A stretch of 64,000 nucleotides of DNA, taken from NCBI RefSeq assembly GCF_000382145.1, contig NZ_KB907631.1:28471-92470 (forward strand), in the 5' to 3' direction. The notes below the pieces were generated by a model. That model did no database searches, was not told where the DNA came from, and was given only the letters and a program-made list of their open reading frames with translations. The position numbers and the translations under genes were made by a program. Shown piece after piece: positions 49,125 to 58,739 of the stretch (its first letter is position 1; each line of letters opens with the position of its first letter). The DNA comes from Psychrobacter lutiphocae DSM 21542 (GTDB lineage Bacteria; Pseudomonadota; Gammaproteobacteria; Pseudomonadales; Moraxellaceae).

Positions 49125-49289
49125 TTAGCCGTTAATCCTATGATGTGTTTTTGTAAGCAGTAGCCTCTGTCAGACAGTAGTTTGTACTAGCCGAAAGTGT
49201 TTTGTCTCTCCCAGCTTTTTGTACAGAGCACATACATTAACAGCGCTCATAAATAGGATATATAGCATAAATACGTGTCTGCACTGATG

Positions 49290-49346
49290 ACAGCCACCAC
49301 TTAGCCATTGAGTTTTCAGTGGTTATTCGTGGCTGTTTTTATTTTT
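49290..49346 (+). terminator. Hairpin between iscA and hscB
   Basis: CAGCCAC...GTGGCTG outer stem and CCACT...AGTGG inner stem, then TTTTTATTTTT. It would partly separate iscRSUA from hscBA-fdx. Other sequence in the 372-bp gap has no gene. Confidence 0.65.
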
Positions 49347-49496
49347 ATGGCAATCCCATAAGACATATATTGCAACTGCACGTATATAACATAAGGCAAA
49401 TCCCATATCCTTTATAGCATGACATTAATACCATTAACAATAATAGTAGCCTTATAGCCCATAACTTAACCATAAACACTAATAGCATCTAAACTT

Positions 49497-50072
49497 ATGT
49501 CTGATAACGCCCCTACTTTTGCCAACTTCTTTGCTCTTTTTGAGCTGCCTATCGCCTTTGATATAGATCAAAAAAAATTAGGTGAGCGCTTACGATTACT
49601 GCAACAACAATATCATCCTGATCAGTTAAACTTGCAGCATGAGCCAGCTAAAGAACAAACATCAACATCACAACAAACATCGGCGCTGATCAATCATGCC
49701 TATGATATTTTAAGTCATGAAGATAGCCGAGCCAATTACTTACTAGAGTTATCTGGACAGTCACTAAATACCGATCTATCCATTGCAGACTTTGACTTTT
49801 TAGATGATGCAATGGAAATGCGAATAGCCTTAGATGACGCCAGCTTGGATGCTGACTTTACACGTATCAACGAGCTAAAAAGCAAAGTAGATCAACGCCT
49901 TGCCGAGTATTCGCAAAAATTCAAAGTCGCTTATGCAGACCAAGACTGGACGGTAGCCATGGATGCTACTCAAAAGCTAAAATTTTTAGTGAAATTAAAA
50001 AAAGATATGGATACTGCGATTGATGTGAGTAAACAACAAACGCAACAAGACGATGATGATCTATATTTATAA
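49497..50072 (+). CDS. hscB: Fe-S co-chaperone HscB
   Basis: J-domain protein that brings IscU to HscA. The 191-residue product begins with FANFFALFELPIAFDID and has the J-domain HPD in LQQQYHPDQL (near residue 40), then SALINHAYDILSHEDSRANY, and a C-terminal helical IscU-binding domain (EMRIALDDA). 50 bp before hscA. Slightly longer than E. coli (171) owing to a Gln/Thr-rich insert. Confidence 0.95.
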   Translation: MSDNAPTFANFFALFELPIAFDIDQKKLGERLRLLQQQYHPDQLNLQHEPAKEQTSTSQQTSALINHAYDILSHEDSRANYLLELSGQSLNTDLSIADFDFLDDAMEMRIALDDASLDADFTRINELKSKVDQRLAEYSQKFKVAYADQDWTVAMDATQKLKFLVKLKKDMDTAIDVSKQQTQQDDDDLYL

Positions 50073-50122
50073 GCCTTATCTTGTTTTTTAATTGTTAATC
50101 TTTATCATAAATTGAGTGTGTT

Positions 50123-52117
50123 ATGTCTTTATTACAAATTGCGGAACCCAATCAAAGTGCCAATCCTCACGAGCATCAATATGCGCTAGGCATTGACTTA
50201 GGCACCACACGTTCAATGGTTGCTGTCGTACGCTCAGGCAAGGCTACCTTGATTGATGCTGAAGGGGCTACCGATAGCGTCTCTGACACCCTTTTGCCAT
50301 CAGTTGTTTACTATGGCAATACCCATAATACAAATGGCTCAACCCACCCTCTTGTTGGGCAAGCCGCCTTAGCACACTTCGAATCAGATCCTAGCAACAC
50401 CATTATTTCAGCAAAGCGCTTTATGGGTCGCAGTAGTAAAGATATTAAGTTTTCACACCCATATCGATTAAAATCAAGTACCACAAATGACAAAGAAATG
50501 CCCTCTTTTGTCACTGAACAAGGTGAGATTTCTCCTGTTGCTGTCTCTGCTGAAATCTTGCGTACCTTGGCACAACGCGCTATCAAAGCCTTACCTAATG
50601 GCAGTATCCAAGGGGCTGTGATTACTGTTCCCGCCTATTTTGATGAAGCGCAACGCCAAGCCACCAAAGATGCAGCTAAGTTAGCTGGCTTAAATGTACT
50701 TAGGCTATTAAATGAACCTACCGCAGCTGCTGTGGCCTACGGTCTAGACAGAACAGATACTGAGTCTTCAGCAAACAAGCTAGATGAAAAGATTTATCTC
50801 ATCTACGACCTAGGTGGTGGCACATTTGATGTGTCTTTATTAAAGATGAATGATGGTGTCTTTGAGGTATTAGCAACTGGAGGCAATAGCGCCCTTGGTG
50901 GTGATGACATGGATCGGCTGATCATGGGCTGGCTACTTAAACAAGCTGGTTTAGCCCCCGCTGATTTAAGTGCGCAACAACGCACTCATATCGCTCGCCA
51001 AGCAGAACGCTACAAACAACAATTAACCCAAAATGATACTGTTGAAGTGGCGATTGAGGTAGCTGACACATCATGGCAAGGCCAATTGAGTAGCTCAGAT
51101 TTAGCACAAATCATCGAGCCAATCACACGCCGTACAGTAGCCACTTGTGAACAGGTTATGCGAGATGCTGGGATAGGCATTGAGCAACTTGACGAGATTA
51201 TTATGGTCGGTGGCTCAACCCGTATGCCAGTGATTCAACAAGTAGTAGCACAGTTTTTTGGGAAATCACCACTAGCTCATTTAGATCCAGACCAAGTAGT
51301 CGCCTTAGGCGCTGCACAAGTCGCTGATCAACTTATAAGGCAAGACAAATCGAATAATGTTTTGTTGCTAGATGTCACCCCTTTATCATTAGGACTCGAA
51401 ACCATGGGTGGCTTAGTCGAAGTAATTATCCCACGTAACACGCCTATCCCAGTTGCCAAAAAACAAACCTTCACTACCTACCAAGATGGTCAAACCGGCA
51501 TGGTCATCCATGTCGTGCAAGGTGAGCGTGATACCGTAGAGCATAATCGCTCATTAGGACGCTTTGAGCTATACGGTATTCCACCGATGAAGGCTGGGCT
51601 TGCACGCATTGAGGTTACCTTTGATATTGATGCCAATGGTCAGCTGTCTGTTAGCGCACTAGAAGCCACTTCTGGAGTACATAGTGATATTAAGATTACT
51701 CCATCTTATGGTCTAAGCGATGAGCAACAAGAGCAGCTATTACGTGCTGGATTTGAACATGCAGCCGAAGACAAGTTGGCACGAAGCTTACTTGAAGCCA
51801 AGCTTGAGGCTGAACGCGAAATCTTGGCACTGCAATCTGCATTACAAGAGTTTCATACCCTACTAACAGAGCAGGAAACCCAAGCACTACAACAGGCGAT
51901 GCAGCAGCTAAATACTGCAATCAATCAAGTGTCTTCAACAAAGATTGCCAATACAGATATCGCCAATAATAACGATGACTTACACATGCTTAAATCAGAT
52001 ATTGAAGCCAAACAAGCACAACTAAAACCACTAAGTGATAACTTTGCCGCACGTATCATGGATCTAAGTGTGAAGCAGTCGTTATCGGGTACCAGCACAG
52101 AAGACTGGGCGCAGTAA
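50123..52117 (+). CDS. hscA: Fe-S chaperone HscA
   Basis: Specialised Hsp70 that uses ATP to release clusters from IscU. The 664-residue protein has LGIDLGTTRSMVAVV at the start of the ATPase domain, IYDLGGGTFDVSLL, VGGSTRMPVIQ, and the linker LLLDVTPLSLGLETMGG before the substrate-binding domain. Extra low-complexity residues lie near the C-terminus (about 595-640). 50 bp after hscB. Confidence 0.97.
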   Translation: MSLLQIAEPNQSANPHEHQYALGIDLGTTRSMVAVVRSGKATLIDAEGATDSVSDTLLPSVVYYGNTHNTNGSTHPLVGQAALAHFESDPSNTIISAKRFMGRSSKDIKFSHPYRLKSSTTNDKEMPSFVTEQGEISPVAVSAEILRTLAQRAIKALPNGSIQGAVITVPAYFDEAQRQATKDAAKLAGLNVLRLLNEPTAAAVAYGLDRTDTESSANKLDEKIYLIYDLGGGTFDVSLLKMNDGVFEVLATGGNSALGGDDMDRLIMGWLLKQAGLAPADLSAQQRTHIARQAERYKQQLTQNDTVEVAIEVADTSWQGQLSSSDLAQIIEPITRRTVATCEQVMRDAGIGIEQLDEIIMVGGSTRMPVIQQVVAQFFGKSPLAHLDPDQVVALGAAQVADQLIRQDKSNNVLLLDVTPLSLGLETMGGLVEVIIPRNTPIPVAKKQTFTTYQDGQTGMVIHVVQGERDTVEHNRSLGRFELYGIPPMKAGLARIEVTFDIDANGQLSVSALEATSGVHSDIKITPSYGLSDEQQEQLLRAGFEHAAEDKLARSLLEAKLEAEREILALQSALQEFHTLLTEQETQALQQAMQQLNTAINQVSSTKIANTDIANNNDDLHMLKSDIEAKQAQLKPLSDNFAARIMDLSVKQSLSGTSTEDWAQ

Positions 52118-52150
52118 GTCATCTTGATTTTTATATTTGATCCAGATTAG

Positions 52151-52266
52151 AGTCTGTTGAACAGTCATCTTCGTCAAAAAAATTTAGCCTATTTTTGCAC
52201 GAAAATAAAACTTTTTTTGAAACCTAAATTGCTATTAAACACATGATGTGAATGCTCAATAGACCT
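52151..52266 (+). repeat. Rep-3 element, copy B, inside the isc operon
   Basis: 116 bp with ends AGTCTGTTGAAC / GCTCAATAGACCT, related to 26159-26308. It separates hscA from fdx by 188 bp, where most bacteria have a few bases. Confidence 0.75.
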
Positions 52267-52305
52267 TAATAACTCCTTTTTTTAAATAAGATATTGGAAA
52301 ATGCT

Positions 52306-52644
52306 ATGCCAAAAATTACGCTACTCCCACACCACGAAATCTGCCCTGAAGGCGCTGAAGTTGAATTAGAAAGTGGCGATAACTTGTGTAAAGGCTTGTT
52401 AGAAAAAGGCATTAAAATTGAGCACGCTTGCGAAATGTCAAAAGCCTGTACCACTTGCCACGTTATTATTCGCAAAGGCTTTAATAGCTTAGATGAGATG
52501 GATGATATCGAAGCGGACTTACTTGATAGAGCTTGGGGCTTAGAGCCTGATTCACGCTTGTCTTGTCAGGTAGTCATCGAAGACACCGATCTTGTGGTTG
52601 AAATTCCTAAATATACCATTAACCATGCCAGTGAGAATCATTAG
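52306..52644 (+). CDS. fdx: Isc [2Fe-2S] ferredoxin
   Basis: Electron donor for Fe-S cluster assembly. The 112-residue protein (E. coli 111) has the adrenodoxin-type ligand set: IEHACEMSKACTTCHVI with three Cys and the fourth in SRLSCQVVI. I use ATG 52306 (MPKITLLPHH); the TTG four codons earlier is less likely. No iscX follows; a terminator does. Confidence 0.96.
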   Translation: MPKITLLPHHEICPEGAEVELESGDNLCKGLLEKGIKIEHACEMSKACTTCHVIIRKGFNSLDEMDDIEADLLDRAWGLEPDSRLSCQVVIEDTDLVVEIPKYTINHASENH

Positions 52645-52673
52645 GACTTATGGCATCTAGTCAGAATATACTC

Positions 52674-52710
52674 AACACCCAGTTAATGTAAAATTAGCTG
52701 GGTGTTTTTT
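52674..52710 (+). terminator. Terminator of the isc operon
   Basis: AACACCCAGTTAA / TTAGCTGGGTGTT stem, short A-rich loop, six T. Ends the transcript after fdx. Confidence 0.9.
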
Positions 52711-52853
52711 ATTTATTACCATACAGTTGTTAATTTATCAATATGCTAGGCTTTTTAAGAGCAGATCTGTGATAAGTGAGCCAGATATTATAAACCAAAC
52801 TAAAGATGTCGCGGTCTCAACTCATCAGCTACTGTCTCTGTTGTACAACTAAA

Positions 52854-53288
52854 CTACTGCATCTGCCAATCAAACGGCATCTGATTGTGCCCTCTTAGCG
52901 CCATCATCAAGGTTTGCTGCATTGCCAAATAGACCTCTTGAGTATAAGGTACCGCAGGTGTACCCCATACAGGATTTGGCCAAGCTAAGTCATTTTGGTA
53001 ACGTACAATATGGTGAAAGTGTAGCTGTGGTACTTGGTTGCCCAAAGCTGCCACATTCATCTTATCTGCGTTAAAGGTCTTAGCCATCTGGCTAGATAAC
53101 CAACTTGATTCACGTAAAAACTGAGCTTGATCTGCTGCTGACAGCTCATAAATCTCTTGTACACCAGCCACTCTAGGGACCAAAATCAACCAAGGGAACT
53201 GACAATCATTAATCAAACGACACGTTGATAGCGGAAAATCTCCAACTAAAAACGAATCTTTAGCAAGTGTTGGATGAAGTTGAAACAT
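52854..53288 (-). CDS. HIT-family hydrolase-like protein
   Basis: HIT proteins bind and hydrolyse nucleotide phosphates or dinucleotides. The 144-residue product has FPWLILVPRVAGVQEIYEL early and the histidine motif QLHFHHIVRYQND (near residue 90), close to the His-x-His-x-His signature but with HFHH in place of the strict HxHxH. I use ATG 53288 (MFQLHPTL); the frame is open 20 codons further but with no better site. Substrate unknown. Confidence 0.82.
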   Translation of the reverse strand: MFQLHPTLAKDSFLVGDFPLSTCRLINDCQFPWLILVPRVAGVQEIYELSAADQAQFLRESSWLSSQMAKTFNADKMNVAALGNQVPQLHFHHIVRYQNDLAWPNPVWGTPAVPYTQEVYLAMQQTLMMALRGHNQMPFDWQMQ

Positions 53289-53535
53289 ATTGGCTCTCTT
53301 AGTTATTATCATGATTTTGCAAACCAATATTTTATCAGGTATTAGCAAGATATTATAGATGCTCTGATATCTTTATCTGACCACCCATCTTTTCCAACTA
53401 TTTTAAGTCTAACTATAATTTTAGCGAGGTCACTTTTTTCATCTAAGCTTTTTAGTCTAAGTTGCTTTAGGTGTTGTTATTTACGCTTTCCTTAATCTAA
53501 GCATGGCACTGCTAGCTAAGGCATATCACTAATAC

Positions 53536-53700
53536 CTACATTTCCATCGCATCGTCAGCTTCATCATCATACCAATCTGCATCTGGCACTTGTAACTCTT
53601 CCAAATCCACGGCGCATTGGATAACGTAACTATTTTGGGCAACGTAACTATGAATATAACACTTATTGTTATAGCTAGGGATACTGCGAAATTTATTCAT
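53536..53700 (-). CDS. Small acidic hypothetical protein
   Basis: A 54-codon ORF that starts ATG 53700 after AAGGAG with nine bases spacing (GGAGTAATAAGCA), and ends with the acidic run DADWYDDEADDAMEM. The strong ribosome site and biased acidic tail argue that it is translated. Residues YVAQNSYVIQ arise from a short internal duplication (AACGTAACTAT twice). I do not recognise a family. Confidence 0.5.
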   Translation of the reverse strand: MNKFRSIPSYNNKCYIHSYVAQNSYVIQCAVDLEELQVPDADWYDDEADDAMEM

Positions 53701-53788
53701 TGCTTATTACTCCTTATTTTATTAATTTGTTTTGGGGCTATAAGGAGTAAATATAATGCTCAATTATGACATTTGTATTAAATGATAC

Positions 53789-53962
53789 TAGGGCGTGTTT
53801 TCATTTTGAAAATGGTGATAACAATAAGATAAATCACCGTCAGACTAGGAAAATAATGCAGATAATAATATTTATATTAATCCGTTATTTTACGCTGTCT
53901 AACAATATTTAGCTATTTTTGGCCCCTTTAAATGTCATTGCACGAATTGAAAACACGCCCTA
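53789..53962. mobile_element. MITE-like element (Rep-5)
   Basis: 174 bp bounded by 15-bp perfect inverted ends TAGGGCGTGTTTTCA / TGAAAACACGCCCTA, the outer TA probably a target duplication. No coding capacity. Looks like a non-autonomous element of an IS with GGGCGTGTTTTC ends. Only copy in the window. Confidence 0.8.
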
Positions 53963-54005
53963 ATCCAAAGCGATAACCTGCATCAAGAGACGTGGGCAGA
54001 GTTTA

Positions 54006-57000
54006 TCAAGTATCAGTTAAGTGGTTTGCAAAATGAGTGAGTAAGTCTTGCACAACTTTTACCCTCTGTTCAGGTGTCTCAAGTCGATCTGGATTGGTAT
54101 AACGTATCCCTGAAGCACCATGCATCCGATAGCGATTACCATCAGATTGAATCAGTTGAATAATCGCCAGCGCATCTACTGGCGTATCTGGTGCAAACTC
54201 TAATACCACACTATTGGTGGTAGCATCAATTTTGTATATCGCCAACGGCTCAGCTTGAACTCGCAACTGATGAATCGCAAACAACTGCTTGCTCTGATCT
54301 GGTAGTGCGCCATACCTGTCAATCATCTCAGTACGAATATCAGTCAGTGCCCCTTTATCTTCAGCATTACTGATGCGCTTATAAAACAACAAACGCTGTG
54401 GCACGTCATTAACATAGTCCTCAGGAATAAGAGCTGAACAATGCAGATTAATATCACTGGTTAACGACAGTGGTGTATTTAAATCAGGCTCTTTACCAGC
54501 TTTAATCGCCTTGGTCGCACGCTCAAGCATATCCATATACAAGCTAAAGCCAATGGCCTGCATATTACCACTTTGCTGCTTACCAAGTATCTCGCCAGCT
54601 CCGCGAATCTCTAAGTCCTCACTGGCTAACATAAAGCCAGCGCCTAAAGTATTGGCACGCTCAACGGCCCTTAGTCGTTTTTTTGCATCGCCTTTTAGAC
54701 CCTTAATTGAAGGTACCAGTAGGTAACAATAAGCTTGATGGTGACTGCGTCCAACACGACCACGTAATTGATGCAACTGTGCCAATCCAAACTTATCTGC
54801 ACGCTCAATGATAATGGTGTTGGCATTGGGCACATCAATACCCGTCTCAATAATGGTGGTACAAACCAAAACGTTAAACTTTTTGTGATAAAACTGCTGC
54901 ATCACTTGCTCAAGTCCACGTTCATTCATCTGACCATGAGCCACACCAACACGAGCCTCTGGTACCAACTCACGAATATTTTCTGCCATACGTTCAATAC
55001 TGGCGACATCATTGTGCAAGACATACACCTGACCACCACGCAATAGCTCACGTAAAATAGCCTCTTTCATCAGCTGGTTGGTCTTTTGCATGACAAAGGT
55101 TTTAATCGCCAAGCGTCGTGCTGGCGGGGTGGCAATAATCGACATATCACGCATACCCGTTAATGCCATATTCAATGTGCGCGGTATTGGCGTTGCCGTC
55201 ATCGATAGACTATCCACATTACTCTGGATCGCTTTAATCCGCTCTTTGTGGCGAACGCCAAAACGATGCTCCTCATCGACAACCATTAAGCCTAAATTGG
55301 CAAATTTAACATCTTTTTGTAACAACTTATGGGTACCAATAACGATATCCACTTTGCCTTCAGCTAAGTCTGCTAATACTTGATCTTGATATTTTTTTCC
55401 CCCAAAGCGTGAGAGAGTTTCGACTCGAATCGGCCAATCGGCAAATCTATCTTTAAAGTTATCTTCATGCTGACCTGCCAGCAAAGTGGTTGGCACCAAA
55501 ACCGCCACCTGATAGCCACTATTAACCGCAATAAAGGCCGCCCGCATCGCCACTTCTGTCTTCCCAAAGCCCACGTCACCACAGATTAAGCGATCCATCG
55601 GCTTATTTTGCTTCATGTCATGGATAACCGCCTCAATAGCATTGGCCTGATCTGGTGTTTCTTCAAATGCAAACTGACTGGCAAACAGCTCATATTGAGC
55701 GCTATCTACCTTGAAATGGATACCTTCCTTCGCTTGACGCCGTGCCTGCATATTTAGCAGTTCAGCTGCCACATCATGGATTTGCTCCATTGCTTTTTGT
55801 TTGGCTTTATCCCATTTGCCACTACCAATCTTATGTAGTGGCGCAAGTGCTGGATCGCCACCACTGTAACGGCTAATTAACTGCAAATTGGCAACGGGTA
55901 CATAAATGCTAGCATCGTCTGCATATTTTAGATGAATAAACTCTTGCTCGCCCTCACCCGCATCAATAGTCACCAAGCCATGATAGCGACCAATACCTTG
56001 ATCAATGTGCACCACAGGACTGCCTTCGGTGAGCTCAGTAACACTTTTTATCAAAAACTCTTCTGATACATCACTTTGACGACGGCGACGAGTTTGGAGT
56101 ACTTGCCTCCCAAATAATTGAGTTTCACTGATAATTGACAGCTGTGGATATAGCACAGCACCACGCTCTATTGGAGCAATAGTCAATCCAACCACAGGTC
56201 TATTATCTAGAACGGTATCACTTGTATTGTCTGCCTGTGTGCTGGCAGAGACATCTCTTGGATTTTGATACAACTCACTGGCCAAAAACTGCTGAAAATT
56301 AACAAAGGTCTGGACTTGAATCTTTCCTTTAAACAGCTCTAATAAAATCTCACGCCGTCCTGCGGTTTCTGCGACGATTAATATTGGACGCTGTGTTTTA
56401 GTTTGAATTTGTGCTGACAAGGACTGCTCTGCATCCACCTCACCCCACTGGCTACTGGCATAGTCTAATAACGCCAACAGGGGCTCAGCCTTTTGATGGC
56501 TGACTGGCAACTCAGGTGGTAGCACAGCAGGCAAATGCACCTTGCCGCTTTGATTGCTGTCATCTGCCGACAAGTCTTGCTGACTTAACACCACCCTTGG
56601 ATAAGCATTTAGCTTTTGATTTAACTCGTTACTGGACAAATACAACAAATTGGGATCGACAATTGGCTTATCAATGTCATGGCGACGCTCTTCATAACGG
56701 CGCTGAATTTGTGACCAATAATCTGCTTGTGCCTCAACAATGATGTCATCAAGGATAAACAGCGCATCTTTGGGGAAATAGGAAAATAAATGCCCAGTTT
56801 GCGTCCAGTCATCTAACTCAAAAAATAGCGGCTGATAGTACTCAAGTCCACTGCTAGCAATGCCAGCCATCACATCCTTGTGTAGCTCAAACTTACGGCT
56901 ACTGGCCTTAGGAAACATAGCGGCAAAGTTAGTACGAAAGGTCTCTTTGCCCTCTTCTAGCGGAAACTCTTTGGCAGGTAATATCTGAAACTGAGTAATC

Positions 57001-57782
57001 GGCTGCGACACATCTGGCAGCTTGTGCAGCAGTGACAAAGACTCAACCGTTAGCTCATGACGACTGGCAGTGTCTGCATCGGATTGACCAGCGACCAAAT
57101 CCATCAAGGTCTGGGGCGACAAGGTGCGCTGGGTCTGAGGATTAAAAAAGCGAATGGTTTCGATTTCATCATCGAACAAATCTAACCGTAATGGAAACGG
57201 CTGACCCATAGCAAAGATATCAATGATACTACCACGCACCGCGAACTCACCTGGTTCAAATACGTTGTCAACTACCCGATATCCAGCAGCAGTTAACTGC
57301 TCTCGCTGAGCTTCAATATCAAAGACGTCACCGATACTTAAATCAAAATGCTGACCAATTAACCAACTAGGTGGCGCCATACGCTGCATCAGCGTCTGAA
57401 TACTGATTAACAAAATGCCTTGCTTTGGCATATCGGTCAGTAGATTAATACGCTCACTGACAATGTCTTGGTGTGGTGATAATTCATCATAAGTTAAGGT
57501 CTCCCAATCTGGGAACACATAAGCATCGACGCCACAAAACGCCAGCTCAGTTTCAATTTGATTGAGCTGATTTTGGTCTTTGGTGACCACCACTTTAAGA
57601 CGCTTACCAACATCAGCAACTGGACAGTCTGCCAAACTCGCTAACCACAAACTGCCCGCCGCCCCATGCACAGGATACAGCCAGCGTCGCTGCGCATTAT
57701 CAATCGGAAAAAGTTGTTGATTAATGGTAGTAAACATCTGGATGAGAGATTGCGCTGAGGATGTTAATGTGGGTTTCGGCAT
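54006..57782 (-). CDS. mfd: Transcription-repair coupling factor Mfd
   Basis: Mfd removes stalled RNA polymerase and recruits UvrA. The 1258-residue protein has the UvrB-like N-terminal part (VFPDWETLTYDELSPHQDIV, FEPGEFAVRGSIIDIF), the polymerase-interacting domain (VHIDQGIGRYHGLV), Walker A GDVGFGKTEVAMRAAF (near 735), VVDEEHRFGVRHKERIK (near 835), the translocase motif QLHQLRGRVGRS and the TRCF C-terminal domain. About 110 residues longer than E. coli (1148), through loops. Certain. Confidence 0.97.
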   Translation of the reverse strand: MPKPTLTSSAQSLIQMFTTINQQLFPIDNAQRRWLYPVHGAAGSLWLASLADCPVADVGKRLKVVVTKDQNQLNQIETELAFCGVDAYVFPDWETLTYDELSPHQDIVSERINLLTDMPKQGILLISIQTLMQRMAPPSWLIGQHFDLSIGDVFDIEAQREQLTAAGYRVVDNVFEPGEFAVRGSIIDIFAMGQPFPLRLDLFDDEIETIRFFNPQTQRTLSPQTLMDLVAGQSDADTASRHELTVESLSLLHKLPDVSQPITQFQILPAKEFPLEEGKETFRTNFAAMFPKASSRKFELHKDVMAGIASSGLEYYQPLFFELDDWTQTGHLFSYFPKDALFILDDIIVEAQADYWSQIQRRYEERRHDIDKPIVDPNLLYLSSNELNQKLNAYPRVVLSQQDLSADDSNQSGKVHLPAVLPPELPVSHQKAEPLLALLDYASSQWGEVDAEQSLSAQIQTKTQRPILIVAETAGRREILLELFKGKIQVQTFVNFQQFLASELYQNPRDVSASTQADNTSDTVLDNRPVVGLTIAPIERGAVLYPQLSIISETQLFGRQVLQTRRRRQSDVSEEFLIKSVTELTEGSPVVHIDQGIGRYHGLVTIDAGEGEQEFIHLKYADDASIYVPVANLQLISRYSGGDPALAPLHKIGSGKWDKAKQKAMEQIHDVAAELLNMQARRQAKEGIHFKVDSAQYELFASQFAFEETPDQANAIEAVIHDMKQNKPMDRLICGDVGFGKTEVAMRAAFIAVNSGYQVAVLVPTTLLAGQHEDNFKDRFADWPIRVETLSRFGGKKYQDQVLADLAEGKVDIVIGTHKLLQKDVKFANLGLMVVDEEHRFGVRHKERIKAIQSNVDSLSMTATPIPRTLNMALTGMRDMSIIATPPARRLAIKTFVMQKTNQLMKEAILRELLRGGQVYVLHNDVASIERMAENIRELVPEARVGVAHGQMNERGLEQVMQQFYHKKFNVLVCTTIIETGIDVPNANTIIIERADKFGLAQLHQLRGRVGRSHHQAYCYLLVPSIKGLKGDAKKRLRAVERANTLGAGFMLASEDLEIRGAGEILGKQQSGNMQAIGFSLYMDMLERATKAIKAGKEPDLNTPLSLTSDINLHCSALIPEDYVNDVPQRLLFYKRISNAEDKGALTDIRTEMIDRYGALPDQSKQLFAIHQLRVQAEPLAIYKIDATTNSVVLEFAPDTPVDALAIIQLIQSDGNRYRMHGASGIRYTNPDRLETPEQRVKVVQDLLTHFANHLTDT

Positions 57783-58084
57783 GGTGGTATGATTATTTAT
57801 CCTTTACTCTAATACTCTGATGAACTAAAACTAAAAAAGAATAACGAAAATTAGGGGGATATCCTAAGATACCCCCTGATTAAAATAACTGATGTCGTAC
57901 AAATTAGGATATTTAGGAAGGACTTTATTCTATTTAACCTAAAATCCATCCCCAGCCCTTATTTTAAAAAAGGAAGGAATCCAAACCCTGCAACTGTATG
58001 GCTATAACAGCCTGCATACTAAATTAAGATTGGGTTAATACTGGCGTAGCTTACTATAAACAAACTTCTAGCAACGAAAAAAGC
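57783..58084. other. Spacer mfd - rraA with hairpin
   Basis: 302 bp. AGGGGGATATC / GATACCCCCT around CTAA (57853-57877) is a stable stem; on the minus strand it is followed by AATTTT and may end the rraA transcript before mfd. No gene. Confidence 0.6.
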
Positions 58085-58609
58085 TTATAGCAGTGGCTTT
58101 TTACTGGCAATAATACCATTATTATCAGCGTAAACATACATGCCTGAAGTTAAAATCAAATCACCAAAGCAAATCTCAATATCCGTTTGACCCTCACCAC
58201 GGCGGGTTGACTTACGAGGAATACAGCCCAAGGCTTTCACCCCAATATCCATCTGTGCCATATCATCGACATCACGAACGCAGCCATAAACAATGACTCC
58301 AGCCCAACCATTATCAATGGCAGACTGGGCAATCATATCACCCAATAACGCACAACGCATCGAGCCACCACCATCGACGACCAATACCTTACCATCGCCG
58401 TTAGCATCACGTCCATCGCTGTTTAATAGCTCTTTGACACGGCTATTGTCCTCAAAACATTTTACCGTCACTATCTCACCACAGAACTTGTTTTTTCCAC
58501 CAAAGCTATGAAAAGACTTACCCTCAATATTAGGCAAACACACTTGGCTGTCTGGATTGGCATCTAATAAGTCACAGGTGACAAAATTAGTTTTAGTCAT
58601 GTCAGTCAT
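58085..58609 (-). CDS. rraA: RraA-family protein (RNase E activity regulator / aldolase fold)
   Basis: RraA binds RNase E and inhibits it; related proteins are 4-hydroxy-4-methyl-2-oxoglutarate aldolases. The 174-residue product (E. coli 161) has GKVLVVDGGGSMRCALLGDM, the GCVRDVDDM motif with Arg used by the aldolases, and DIEICFGDLILTSGMYVYAD. AAGGAAATAAACAGCC precedes the ATG. Regulator and aldolase cannot be told apart from this sequence alone. Confidence 0.88.
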   Translation of the reverse strand: MTDMTKTNFVTCDLLDANPDSQVCLPNIEGKSFHSFGGKNKFCGEIVTVKCFEDNSRVKELLNSDGRDANGDGKVLVVDGGGSMRCALLGDMIAQSAIDNGWAGVIVYGCVRDVDDMAQMDIGVKALGCIPRKSTRRGEGQTDIEICFGDLILTSGMYVYADNNGIIASKKPLL

Positions 58610-58739
58610 GGCTGTTTATTTCCTTATTTTATGTTGATTTGACTTTCTATATTATTGTTTTGGCTTTCTATATTGTTTTGGCCTTTATGTTGTTTTGACG
58701 CTCTTATTATCAGAGCTTACTGATTATAGCTAATTATAG

